From assembly GCF_000335475.2 (NCBI RefSeq), contig NZ_ANAH02000064.1, positions 186,001 to 250,000 on the forward strand: a DNA stretch of 64,000 nt. Reading direction: 5' to 3'. This document shows, in pieces, positions 39,101-42,362 of the stretch. Both the position numbers and the translations under genes were made by a program. The notes beneath the pieces are model-generated. The model was given only the letters and a program-made list of their open reading frames with translations, did no database searches and was not told where the DNA came from. How positions within the stretch are numbered: position 1 is the first letter of the stretch; every line of letters starts with the position of its first letter. This DNA is from Cystobacter fuscus DSM 2262 (GTDB taxonomy: Bacteria; Myxococcota; Myxococcia; Myxococcales; Myxococcaceae).

Positions 39101-40662
39101 CGGAGGAGGGCGGCGAGCTCCTCCACGGTGCCGTCGAGCTTGCGCGCGTCCACCTCCTGCACGACGACGAGACGCTCCTCGCCGTCCTCCTCGATGCCGA
39201 AGGCGGCGCCGCAGCCGGGCCGGAGCGCGGGGTGGCTCTGCTCGACGGTGAACTCGAGGTCCTGGGAATAGAGGTTGCGGCCGCGCAGGATGAGCAGATC
39301 CTTGCGCCGTCCGGTCACATACAGCTCGTGTCCATCGAGGAACCCGAGGTCCCCGGTGCGCAGGAAGGGGCCCTCGCCGCTGGCGGTGTGGGCGGAGAAG
39401 CCGAGCACGGACTCCTCGGGCTGTTGCCAGTAGCCCTGGGCGACGCTGGGGCCCTTCACCCAGATTTCGCCGACCTCGCCCGGGGGCAGCTCGCGGAGGG
39501 ACTCCGGCTCGACGATGGCGATGCGCTGGTCCTGGAGCGACGTGCCACAACCGACCAGCGTCCGTGCGGCCTCGTGGGTGGGGGGAACCACGGCGAGGCC
39601 CCGCTCCAGCGAGGAGGCGTCCACGTCGCGCAGGAGGGGGGGAGCGGAGGCGAGGCCTCCCGAGACGATGAGGGTGGCCTCGGCGAGGCCATAGCAGGGA
39701 TAGAAGGCCTCGCGGCGGAAGCCGTGGGGGGAGAAGGCCTCGGTGAAGCGGTCGAGCGTGGCGGGGCGGATGGGCTCGGCGCCGCAGAAGGCGATTTGCC
39801 AGCGGCTCAGGTCGAGCCCCTCGCGCTGCTCGGGGGGGATGCGGCGCACGCACAGCTCGAAGGCGAAGTTGGGGCCGCCGCTGATGGTGCCGCCGAGGCG
39901 GGTGATGGCCTCCAACCAGGCGCGAGGGCGCTTGAGGAAGGACAGCGGCGACAGGAGGGCGGTGTGGAAGCCCTGGGCGAGGGGCACGAGGATGCCGCCG
40001 ATGAGCCCCATGTCGTGGTAGGGCGGCAGCCAGATGACGCCCACGCTGTCGTCGCGCGTCTGGAAGGCGCCGCGGATGAGCGCCAGATTGTGCAACAGAT
40101 TGGCGTGGCTGAGCATCACGCCCCGGGGCGTGCCGGTGGAGCCGGAGGTGTACTGGAGGAAGGCGAGCGACTCGGGGCCCGCGGAGGGTTTGCGCCAGAG
40201 CGTCTCGCCGCCGGGGGAGAGGGTATCGGTGGCCACCCAGCGCAGGGCCTTCAGGTCGGGGGCGTCCTGGAAGAGCGCCTCCACCATGGACAGGACGAAG
40301 GAGGTGGTGAGCACCACGGTGGCGCGGGCGTCGTGGATGATGGCGCGCAGGCGCGGCAGCGTGCGCTCCAGACGCGAGGGATCCGGCGGATAGGCGGGCA
40401 CGGCGACGAGGCCGGAGAAGAGGGTGCCGAAGAAGCCGGAGACGTAGTCGGTGCCGGGGGGATAGAGCAGCACGGCGCGCTCGCCGGGGGGAGCCAGCTC
40501 CTGGAGGGCGGCCCCGATGCGCCGCGCGCGGGTGAACAGCTCGCCGTAGGTCAGGGCGGCTTCGTCTGCTCCCTCGTCATCCAGGAAGGTGTACAGGCGC
40601 TGCTCGGCACGGGTGGAACTGCGCTCTTCGAGCAGATCAACGAGGGAGCGGGGCTGGGACAT
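15115..40662 (-). CDS. giant hybrid NRPS/PKS lipopeptide megasynthase (8515 aa, single polypeptide)
   Basis: Approximate residues: FAAL 1-580 ('LQYTSGSTGTPRGVMLSHAN'); ACP 590-665 (Ser ~624, 'LGLDSL'); C1 680-1115 (HHIISDG ~819); A1 1130-1610; PCP1 Ser ~1674; KS 1730-2155 (Cys ~1902 'TACSTG', 'HGTGT', 'NIGHLDTAAG'); AT 2255-2560 ('GHSFGEYAAA', 'HAFHS', hence malonyl); ACP Ser ~2681; C2 2740-3170 (HHLVADT); degenerate A* 3200-3975 with an inserted luciferase-like monooxygenase 3424-3771 and no PCP; C3-A3-PCP3 3990-5040; C4-A4-PCP4 5060-6110; C5-A5-PCP5 6125-7175; C6-A6-PCP6 7190-8220; TE 8225-8515 ('GGWSMG' Ser ~8316, 'GTHIG'). There are no KR, E or MT domains. The expected product is a fatty-acylated chain of five amino acids with one C2 unit, released by the TE. 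Pocket residues read by eye: A1 aromatic-like (DASTAVAVC), A3 = A4 (DVQFVAQVV, somewhat proline-like), A5 unclear, A6 aspartate-like (DLTKVGHVG). No clear ribosome-binding site precedes the ATG. Confidence 0.95.
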   Translation of the reverse strand: MSQPRSLVDLLEERSSTRAEQRLYTFLDDEGADEAALTYGELFTRARRIGAALQELAPPGERAVLLYPPGTDYVSGFFGTLFSGLVAVPAYPPDPSRLERTLPRLRAIIHDARATVVLTTSFVLSMVEALFQDAPDLKALRWVATDTLSPGGETLWRKPSAGPESLAFLQYTSGSTGTPRGVMLSHANLLHNLALIRGAFQTRDDSVGVIWLPPYHDMGLIGGILVPLAQGFHTALLSPLSFLKRPRAWLEAITRLGGTISGGPNFAFELCVRRIPPEQREGLDLSRWQIAFCGAEPIRPATLDRFTEAFSPHGFRREAFYPCYGLAEATLIVSGGLASAPPLLRDVDASSLERGLAVVPPTHEAARTLVGCGTSLQDQRIAIVEPESLRELPPGEVGEIWVKGPSVAQGYWQQPEESVLGFSAHTASGEGPFLRTGDLGFLDGHELYVTGRRKDLLILRGRNLYSQDLEFTVEQSHPALRPGCGAAFGIEEDGEERLVVVQEVDARKLDGTVEELAALLRQRLAERHEVRPHALVLIQPGSLPKTSSGKVQRRACRAAFLAGELRAVHVWRASEPTPPPSASPASPAAPADSVEARVLALIATRLGARAHSLEPHQPLTRLGLDSLAAVELAHALEQDLGVALPMETLLRGVSASELAREISARQASASPRGSIPRAPRDRPLPLSFAQQRLWFLDRLEPGSAFYNVPVVSRVTGPLDVSALEKSLQALVRRHETLRTVFREERGEPSQHILEELVLALGVVDLSALPENAREREAQRLAREEARRPFDLSRGPLLRATLVRLGAERHLLLLTPHHIISDGWSLRVLVRELEALYSALSTGRTPSLPALPLQYADYAVWQRESLRGARLEALLGWWRTYLAGAPPVLELPGDRPRPPSQSYQGAHVVHRLEHESWARVKALAHRECTTPFVALLAGFQLLLHRYSGQEELVVGVDLAHRTRPEIAGLIGLFVNPLPVRGDLRGAPSFRELLARVHAGVLGVQAHQDLPFDELVRALNPERSLAHAPLFQVKLVLQDAPSTPPGASLVLDSSLGDTGATKLDLTLSVTESAHGLELLGEYATDLFDASTVSRMLAHLCLLLEGAAAAPERPVHALPLLSAPERHRALVEWSHTAPATPDSCAHLLFEEQVRRTPDAPAVSLGTSTLSYRQLDARANQLAWHLASLGVGPEMVVGVHLERTPEWAIAVLGVLKAGGAFLPLDPSYPSARLALMLREAQVPVIISREALADQLASQGELLVLLDGDGPALDAQPETALSPAPAVTPGHLAYVIFTSGSTGTPKGTLLEHRGLCNTARATHEALGLRPGERMLQMASIGFDASVSELFSTLLSGAHLVLAPPESLLPGPPLQKVLADERITVITATPTSLAPLEPEALPHLHVVASVGEACTPELARRWKPGRRFLNAYGPTEASVCATIDPDVDPRQPSIGRPIAGARTYVLDARLEPVPVGVPGELYVGGAGVARGYLHRPTLTAERFVPHPFSSIPGARLYRTGDRVRLSPDGRLEFLGRRDAQVKVRGVRVELGEVEAALAQHPGVRQVVVLVREHAGESRLVAYVVAGEDVEPAALRRFLRERLPDALVPSAIVRLDALPLSPGGKVDRQALPSPEQASPVPPAPSTEPRSELEQRIASVWARVLQVPHVGPHDHFFDDLGGSSLLVVKASTHLRDELGHDVPVTHLFEHPTVSALAARLQSERPAPAAEPRRTASDEDSHDIALIGMAGRFPGAADVHAFWENLRQGVESISRFAPEELEPSPLFSEALRTHPDFVPAGGILEGAEGFDAGFFELSPREATWMDPQQRLFLQCAWHALEDAGHDPERFHEPISLYAGAGSSSTHVLAVLGQTRKDPASLFEALGTTTGENVATKTAYKLQLGGESLNVYTACSTGLVAVHLACQSLRTRQSDLALAGAVKVSLPQRTGYLFQEGMILSPDGHCRAFDASARGTVLGNGLGVVVLKRLADAVRDGDSIYAVIKGSALNNDAAAKVSYTAPSVQGQSQVISRALASAGVDASSIGYVEAHGTGTSLGDPIEIAALTRAFRAQTSLTGYCAIGSVKTNIGHLDTAAGIAGLIKAALALHHGEIPPSLHFERPNPEIDFERGPFFVNTAPRPWTRTEGPRRAGVSSFGIGGTNAHVVLEEAPRQDGGQGSHRPRQLVTLSARSASALEAMGRALAGFVEKHPEVNLADLAFTQHVGRKAFEFRRALVVEDAAGLVRALEEAGPPSEVRELNAARSRRVAFLFPGQGAQSVRMAQELYAAEPLFRKELDACLALLPAAGLTEPLLPVLFPEPGAEAAAESLLSSPRIALPALLAVELALARLWRSFGFEPSALLGHSFGEYAAACVSGVLSLEDALRLAVIRGELMAQLPPGGMLAVGLSAEALAPLLPEAVELSALNGPDRCTVSGPLEALDALERTLAGRHVGLMRLSSAHAFHSRAVEPLMAGLERVVAGLTLNPPSIPYISSLTGTWIRPEEATSPRYWARQMREPVRFASGLSTLVEAGWSWFIETGPDQNLTALARPRLRAERTALGVPSLRRSGTSASDSQTLLESLGSLWRAGAAVDWNGFHAHERRRRIPLPGYPFEETRFPLEQRPATPTESLPGVAAVPTPPPPPAPVPAAEAPVRRAPLGDIQQRLTELWRERLGVEDIGPDDNFLDLGGNSLMAAQLLTRLRETFQAQIPLNDLFEAPTIATLAARIEARLQVEPRSGEATATAMRPVPRPEPIPLSYVQERVWEMELREPGSSLFNEPLAVRLSGALRPELLERGINEVLRRHESLRTVFPQVDGKAWPRILPEVRVSLPVVDLSGFAGDREAEAMRLARLAPTAPFPLAQGPLVRVQLLRMAEAEHVLLLTIHHLVADTISLVNFIGEAMVFYSGLLTGQPVPVPALPLQYIDFTLWQRRALADGSLAAQQTYWRQQLARRPGPLPLLLDRPRVPGTRRRGARHAFAFPRALGAALHAFGQREGLTPYMTLLAGFKAWLARCTGQDDIVVGTSIGNRTRPELEPQIGYVAHALALRTSLASDPSFRALALRVRDTTLSAFAHPDVPYEQLLGELEPGEEARLSRLFDAIFLLHTQGVSAPLLELPGPKLSYFDVTELPAQYGTSLADMSLLMREDAQGFSGTLEYAVDLFDTSTIVRLLSQLEALLTDALASPDKPLSQLSLDGPPRATQLPGASASQGTSLPALLSTQAGRTPDAVAIRQGDQTLSWRALRAHALALASRLRTRGVGPGIPVAVDLEPSAERAVALWGVLAAGGAYALVSPSEELSALGREEATPLLITSPSAPLPPGLDEAHLLRLELSDARPPETLAPAVDGNGLACLVREPEHGERARVMWSHHNLLERFSALDARVEARPGETWWCLPDAADPSGLELLWALTRGLQVVFPARAPSRLVALRPEPSATRPLDFSLFYFANDAEASGRRKYQLLLDGARFADTHGFSAVWTPERHFHAFGGPYPSPTATSAALAMITERVSLRAGSVVLPLHDPIRVAEEWSVIDNLSNGRAGVSFATGWNPNDFVFAPENFQQRPEALRRGLEEIRTLWKGGGVRRTNGAGNEVDITIRPRPVQAELPVWITAAFNPDTFRLAGALGAGLLTNVLGLGQDFEELARKIALYRQARREAGHDRGHVVLMLHTFVAGSPEDVKRQAREPLMRYFRSSVELFNGLVASQGLGLDVRDLTPQDVEVLLERGVSRYLEAGGMFGTPQTLASRVEQLRRADVDEVACLVDFGLGHEAAMEGLRHLDVLRRQSQEPVAGPTAPVLVEADGIQLLAESLKRSPPAHLRGTVALVEALARMPEAAEVLGPVRTLVLDGADALPAHLATTLQRVASARVVAPAPLLPGTHEDDSRASRVVLDAAGRRAPVGVVGELFLGGDAVPLGFWKAPEVTRARLRSSPDGTGARLYGTGAPARYRADGEVEVLSTLARQRPASRELPSVPVAPPPAPVPVHTEAPAIQGEVIPRVSRAAPPPLSFAQQRLWFLDQYQPGSALYNMPAAMRLEGSLDVAALGRAFAELTRRHEALHTTFQAREGAPVQVISLPEQRALEVEDLGALAPAERWAEGLRLAREEACRPFDLAHGPLLRTRVLRLTENEHLLLVTMHHIVSDSWSIAVLVREVVALYEAFAAGKSSPLPELPIQYADYAVWQREWLRGPTLAGQVEYWRKQLADAPPALELPTDWPHTANTSNPGTSLRVTFPRALTQGLRTLCRHEKGTLFMGLLAGLQALLARYTGQEDICVGAPIAGRTQPQTEALIGFFVNTLVLRTRLEGNPTFRELLGRVREVTLGAYAHQDVPFEKLVEELQPPRQPERTPFFQVALVLINTPSAEISTRGLTFHPLEVDSGTSKFDFTLILTESPQGMSGALEYRSDLFSAATAARMVEHLRLLLEDAVAHPERRLSSLALLPETERRQVLVEWNARTADVPPPALVHQLFEAQSARTPDALAVVFEDSQLTYARLERQANRLAHHLRSLGVRAGDRVALCVERSLELAVGVLGVLKAGAAYVPLDPAYPAERLAFMLQDAGSPLVLTHSRLRSSLHAGTRALCLDTEAEALSRQPTYAPALELSPEAPCYLLYTSGSTGRPKGVLLPHRALSHLLHWQSLQSSLPSATTLQFSALSFDVSFQELFSTWCSGGTLVLPSSEVRRDMPALLALMARQGVQRLFLPFVALQALTDAVSHGAPLPERLREVVTAGEQLQVTPALVSFFQRLPQCVLENQYGPTESHVVSAYRLRGAPTDWPRLPPIGSPLPHCPLYVLDAQGQPCAPGVPGELFIGGEQLALGYHARPALTAERFVPDPFSSSPGARLYRTGDRARWNAEGELEYLGRLDGQVKVRGFRIETGEVEAALREAPGVTDAAAVVREDSPGDKRLVGYVVLVPSTAWEPEALRQTLARRLPEYMLPSALVRLDALPLTPSGKLARRLLPAPDADHLRGAAPFVAPSTPLEQTLVDTFAQVLGVARVSVDDHFFNLGGHSLLATQVVSRLRSALGVDLPLRELFEAPTVRALSRRIQALASTDQRETRAPVRVARTGLTEAELSFAQQRLWFLDQYQPGSALYNMPAALRVEGTIDVAALERAFTGLIHRHEVLRTSFQVREGKPLQVIAPAAAWTLELEDLGHLPPEQRRAEALRLAHEDARQPFDLARGTLLRTRLLRLSEREHLLPITLHHIISDGWSIAVLIRDMVALYESCITGRPSPLPELPIQYVDYTVWQREWLQGEVLKQQLDYWRTQLADVPPALELPTDWPHTAETRHPGASMRVELPHALIQGLGALCQREGATLFMGLLAGLQTLLARYTGQEDICVGAPIAGRTQTQTEGLVGFFVNTLVLRTRLEGNPTFRELLGRVREVTLGAYAHQDVPFEKLVEELQPPRQPERTPFFQVALVLLNAPSARLSVPGLELEMLDLDTGTSKFDFTLLLTETPGGLNATLEYRSDLFSAATAARMMEHLRLLLEDAVAHPERRLSSLSLFSEVERRQVLVEWNARTEDFPPPALVHQLFEAQSARTPDALAVVFEDSQLTYARLERQANRLAHHLRSLGVRPGDRVGLCVERSLELAVGVLGVLKAGAAYVPLDPAYPSERLAFMLQDAGSPLVLTHSRLLSSLPSGSRTLCLDTEAEALSRQPTYAPALELSPEAPCYLLYTSGSTGQPKGVLLPHRALSHLLHWQSLQSPLPSATTLQFSALSFDVSFQELFSTWCSGGTLVLPSSEVRRDMPALLGLMARQGVQRLFLPFVALQSLADAVSHGAPLPEHLREVVTAGEQLQVTPALVSFFQRLPQCVLENQYGPTESHVVSAYRLQGAPSDWPRLPPIGSPLPHCPLYVLDPQGQPCAPGVPGELFIGGEQLALGYHARPALTAERFVPDPFSSSPGARLYRTGDRARWNAEGVLEYLGRLDGQVKVRGFRIETGEVEAALREAPGVTDAASVVREDSPGDKRLVGYVVLVPSTAWEPEALRQTLARRLPEYMLPSALVRLDALPLTPSGKLARRLLPAPDADRLRGATPFVAPSTPLEQTLVDTFAQVLGVARVSVDDHFFNLGGHSLLATQVVSRLRSTLGVDLPLRELFEAPTVRALAQRLQAILPAPTRRVSAPVIVPRSVEAELSFAQQRLWFLDQYQPGTALYNMPAALRLEGPLDVTALRNTFTELVRRHQVLRTTFRLRDEIARQVIAPATGWTLELEDLGQLLPEQRRAEALRLARDEARLPFDLARGPLLRTRVLRLSPREHLLLVTMHHIISDGWSMAVLIREVVALYEAFSTGKPSPLPELPIQYVDYAVWQREWLQGEVLEQQLTYWKQQLEDVPPALELPTDWPRTAEPLNPGASLKVELSPRLMHGLKALCQREGATLFMGLLAGFQLLLARYSGQEDLCVGAPIAGRTQAQTEGLIGFFVNTLVLRTRLEGNPTFRELLGRVREVTLGAYAHQDVPFEKLVEVLQPPRQLGRTPFFQVMLALLNTPSETLSVSGLRIEPMPLDSGTSRFDFSLSLTETPGGLSGELEYRTDLFSAGTAARMMEHLRLLLEDAVAHPERRVSSLSFLSETERRQVLVEWNATAADFPRDTLVHSLFEAQAARTPEAVAVEFQGATLTYAQLERRARRLAQHLRGLGVRAGDRVALCVERSLEMMVGLVGILQAGAAYVPMDPSTPPERLAFMLADTGAPVLLTQEHLRATVPSFAGHLVTLESGEWMRSDDAPAPLDSGVTAEHPAYVIYTSGSTGQPKGTLLSHRSLVNNMTWLISTFGLSAGDRVLQKTTLSFDAAVSECWASLLVGGPLVLAPPTAHRDPTALVDCVVRERIHVLQLVPSLLRFMLEEPGLSRATHLRLILCGGEALSAELGVRLRAILPQVRLANLYGPTETTIDATWAPVSGGESAGVPLPIGRPVTNTQVYVLDGAGSPVPVGVPGELYIGGVQLAHGYLGRPALTAERFVPHPFSPEPGARLYRTGDRARWSPDGQLQFLGRVDFQVKLRGLRIELGEIESVLSRHPAVREVAVLAREDLPGGEGLVAYVTPRPGHVLEEAALRAVLRQSLPEYMVPAAFVVLDALPLTRSGKLDRKALPAPVASASGETFLAPDTETGKRLAALWGELLGLERVGARDDFFALGGHSLLATRLQSRIRGAFEVELPLQALFEARTLEQQAARVEALMGLARPLEAPPLRPMPRQALMPLSFAQQRLWFLEQLELGLPTFNVPIVLRLRGVLDVAGLEQSFQEILRRHEALRTCFEQGPEGPAQRVLPSVEWGLGRVDLRAMPTEAREREERRLANEEARKPFVLTEGRLLRASLLWLQDEEHLLLLTLHHIVSDGWSLGVLVRELMELYAARYEGRTARLPALPVQYVDYAAWQRQWLRDEVLEEQLGYWRRRLEGAPAVLELPADRPRPAARTYRGGRLLSRWSGELTRKMEALALHEHSTLFMVLLAGFHTLLHRYTGQTDVVVGTDVANRNRLETEPLIGFFINQLVLRLGLEGNPTFGELLAQAKRVSMEAQAHQDVPFEEVVRALNPERSTAHAPLFQVKLVLQNAPLPMPRLPGLTLSNEHPAESMSKLDLTLLVNPTAEGLVCEWMYSTDLFDASTVERMARHFERLMEGVVAGGERSRLSELPLLTEEERRRVLVEWNDTARPYARRCLHELVSEQAARTPEAVAVSAGGERLTYGELERRANQLAHWLQALGVGAETRVGLFVERRVHALVGLLGILKAGGAYVALDPSAARVPARVRHVLEDARIQIIVTEESLANELPAQGEFLVSLDAGDGLLEAQPEEAPESRAGPDNVAYVIYTSGSTGQPKGVCIEHQHLASYVAAVSERLELPRGMSFASVSTLAADLGHTALFPTLCAGGAVHLVDKETASDAARMAAHGREHGVEGLKIVPTHLEALMSGADAAAVLPRRRLVLGGDRSEWALVEKVHALAPECEVFNHYGPTETTVGVLADKVERGARGAGTVPLGRPLGNVKAYVLDGYGQPVPPGVPGELFIGGRSVGRGYQGRPDLTAERFVPDGFSGEAGARLYRTGDRVRWLETGRIEFLGRVDHQLKIRGYRVELGEVEAELGQHPGVGECVVVAREEAGGNKHLVAYAVGKPGHALEERGLCVFLEQRLPDYMVPAAFVVLETMPLTSNGKVDRKALPAPAQREASEAYVEPRTETERKLAELWRELLGVPRVGVHDDFFELGGHSLLATQVVARVGTLFHARLAVIDLFEAPRLEALAARIDSGITSDSPLVALRKGGGARPFFCVHGVDGDAMTYLELAKRMDADQPFYALRSLENGTEKTVEEMAARYLEAIQEVQPEGPYLLGGWSMGARVVYEMARQLEERGERVGLLVIMDARANDGGFKLEALEPGMMNPAVFKFTNHLRRIGAHHSRAADLLQRLDSAELWSVLDGPPEASAALQLDEAACAELRTLWRVYERNWTAARMYDPKPYGGPLVLLRASDAYPGEKAVPVAEYGWEPLARGGVEVHDQPGTHIGIVTLPLVEHLAARLRSLLERAREPGTEAG
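22400..24140 (-). repeat. duplicated A-PCP block, copy 2 (module 4)
   Basis: The partner of the block at 25590-27345. The similarity extends into the second half of the preceding C domain: 'NPTFRELLGRVREVTLGAYA' is shared by C3, C4 and C5. The duplicated unit therefore spans a late-C to PCP segment rather than a textbook C-A-PCP module. The first half of each C domain is clearly more diverged than the second. Confidence 0.85.
25590..27345 (-). repeat. duplicated A-PCP block, copy 1 (module 3)
   Basis: The A3-PCP3 stretch is nearly identical, at DNA and protein level, to the A4-PCP4 stretch about 3.2 kb further along the reading direction (matching landmarks at 27310/24105 and 25665/22465). 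Long runs differ only at scattered bases. The substrate-pocket residues read the same in both. This is a recent intragenic duplication or gene conversion, and a hotspot for recombination or assembly error. Confidence 0.85.
29350..30395 (-). other. luciferase-like flavin monooxygenase domain embedded in a degenerate A domain
   Basis: About 350 residues of the megasynthase (~3424-3771), from 'LDFSLFYFANDAEASGRRKY' to 'EGLRHLDVLRRQ'. The motifs 'FSAVWTPERHFHAFGGPYPS', 'GWNPNDFVFAPENF' and 'PVWITAAFNPDTF' are those of the natural-product luciferase-like monooxygenase group (MupA/Atu3671-like), FMN-dependent enzymes found inside or beside NRPS/PKS modules. The surrounding A domain has lost its SGSTGxPKG loop and its catalytic Lys motif, and no carrier follows. 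It probably oxidises the alpha-carbon of the chain held on the preceding KS-AT module's ACP; this last point is inference. Confidence 0.85.
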
Positions 40663-40779
40663 GAGCGGGGGGCGGGGGCTGGAGTGTCGAAGCGGACGTA
40701 TCTGGGGGTGAAGACTACGTCACTTCGGGGTGACATCGGCGAGGCAGGAGCCCTGGGCCTGGCTTCTCGTCTGGGTAGA
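40663..40779. promoter_or_regulatory. presumed promoter region of the megasynthase gene
   Basis: This short stretch separates the NRPS/PKS start (minus strand) from the truncated NTF2-like reading frame (plus strand). It must contain or overlap the megasynthase promoter unless transcription begins further upstream, since the next minus-strand gene (DUF3396-like) stops at 41099. No clear -35/-10 or Shine-Dalgarno sequence was recognised; the 20 bases before the ATG are C-rich on the coding strand. Confidence 0.35.
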
Positions 40780-41022
40780 ATGGCCGACCGAGAGGACATC
40801 CTCGCCATTCCTGGCACCATCCTGTCCGTCGAGTCCGATGACCTGCGAGTCCATGTCTACGGAGACGTCGGAGTCCTCACGGGCCGGCAGCACGCCCGGG
40901 TGCGGTTGGAGGACGGCACGATCGTGGACGATGTAGGCACCTTCACGGATATCGCTCTCAGACGCGGAGGACGATGGCGGATGGTTCTCGCCCACAGCGT
41001 TCCCCTGTCGGCCTCCCCCTGA
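40780..41022 (+). pseudogene. truncated NTF2/SnoaL-like (DUF4440-type) protein fragment
   Basis: 80 residues from the ATG at 40780. 'RVHVYGDVGVLTGRQHARV', 'DDVGTFTDIALRRGGRW' and 'RMVLAHSVPL' are the typical C-terminal half of small NTF2-fold proteins of the SnoaL/DUF4440 type, normally 120-150 residues. The expected N-terminal helices are missing: upstream, the same frame runs into the opposite strand of the megasynthase start. No good ribosome-binding site precedes the ATG. Most simply this is the remains of a gene cut when the megasynthase locus arrived or was rearranged. A short expressed protein cannot be excluded. Confidence 0.55.
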
Positions 41023-41098
41023 GTCCTGGTGGTTCTTCAAACAAACCTCCAATCGCTGCTCAACCGCGCGAAGTCTGGCGACTACCGATGCTTCTCGT

Positions 41099-42148
41099 TC
41101 AGTCCAGTAATCGCCTCCACCAGCGACGTGCCTCGTCTGCGGTAAAGCGCATGTCGGAGTAACGCGGCGGCTTATCGGACAAGGTCCTTTCCGACAAGCT
41201 CAGGGGCTCGAGCCAGGGCTCCAGCAGTCGCGCGAGGTCGCGGTACGCGGGAAGGGTCTGTCCGATGGACAGGTCTCCCGCCTCGGGGCGCTCGCCCAGA
41301 GAGACAATGACGCGCTCCCCATCGAGTTCGTGCACGGTCGTTTCCGGAGCATGGAGGCGGGAACGAAGGGCAGCGGCTCCACCGAGCTGGCCGAGCACGG
41401 GCTGCGCGAGGAAATTGAGCCAATGGACGCCATCGACTCGGGTGCCGAGACGCGTCGGAGGAAGCCAGGCCGTGCGCAGATCAATCCCCGGGTATCGGGC
41501 GAGTTCGGCGCGGAGGGGTTCGTCCATGGCACTCAGCATCCAGTAGAAGTGGAGAGCAAGGCCCACGTGACCCGAGGCGAATCGAAGCTGAGACGCCATG
41601 TCCAGGGCCAGTTCGCGCACCTTCATGGGGCCATGCGACTCCAGGTACTCGGTGGGGAGCGTCGCGGTGAGGAGGCTCACGGAGTCTGGCGAGGGGATAC
41701 GCCAGGGAAGGCGGGCTTGGTACCAAAGTTGGTAGCCGTTGCGACCACGCAATCCTCCATCCAGAAGCAGTTGAGTGGCGTAGCCCCTCTTTTCCAGCCG
41801 GCGAGCAGTCGCCTCGTCCAACTCCTCGATGAAGCGGAACGGTCGTTCGGGAAGGAGAAGTTCGCGGATGTAGCTCCAGCGCTCCTCGGTGAGTGCGTCG
41901 CCTTCGTCGTCATTGATGACGGCATGATGGAGCGTTCCGGGACCCTGCCCGACTGCACGCAGATAGCTCTCGACCGCATGATTCACTCCAGATGCGATGT
42001 CCGGATGATCGTGCGGGAGGTAGAAGGCGAGGTGCACCACGTCTCGCGCGAGAAGTTCTCTCCTCCCACGAGGCGGAGCTTCCTCGGAGAGCCTCCGGCG
42101 AATGAGCGCAGTGCCGCGATGACGGATGCGTGGATAGGGAGCGTTCAT
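41099..42148 (-). CDS. DUF3396-type immunity family protein
   Basis: 349 residues from the ATG at 42148; the frame is open further upstream but becomes low-complexity. The core 'VSLLTATLPTEYLESHGP', 'ELALDMASQLRFASGHVGLA', 'ELARYPGIDLRTAW', 'GTRVDGVHWLNFLAQPVLGQ' and 'YRDLARLLEPWLEPL' matches the DUF3396 layout, a family annotated as type VI/polymorphic-toxin immunity and expanded in myxobacteria. No signal peptide. No toxin gene adjoins: the upstream neighbour is a divergent FAD oxidoreductase, the downstream one an NTF2-like fragment. It may be an orphan immunity gene. The function is inferred from the family. Confidence 0.75.
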   Translation of the reverse strand: MNAPYPRIRHRGTALIRRRLSEEAPPRGRRELLARDVVHLAFYLPHDHPDIASGVNHAVESYLRAVGQGPGTLHHAVINDDEGDALTEERWSYIRELLLPERPFRFIEELDEATARRLEKRGYATQLLLDGGLRGRNGYQLWYQARLPWRIPSPDSVSLLTATLPTEYLESHGPMKVRELALDMASQLRFASGHVGLALHFYWMLSAMDEPLRAELARYPGIDLRTAWLPPTRLGTRVDGVHWLNFLAQPVLGQLGGAAALRSRLHAPETTVHELDGERVIVSLGERPEAGDLSIGQTLPAYRDLARLLEPWLEPLSLSERTLSDKPPRYSDMRFTADEARRWWRRLLD

Positions 42149-42362
42149 TCTTCGAGGGAGTCGAGGCCCTTTGGAGCGAGGCGAGCGTAGCGCCTGGGGC
42201 CGCGGCAAGGAAGGAACTCGGGAAGGGGAGGTGACTGGCAGGGGATACGTGGCACGCTCGGCCCATGAGCCCCCCGGCCTGAGCGACTGGCGCACCGTGC
42301 CGCGCGGATCGCTTTGACAGTCCAGGTCGCGCGAACCCATGCTCGGCACACCAGGAGCCTCC

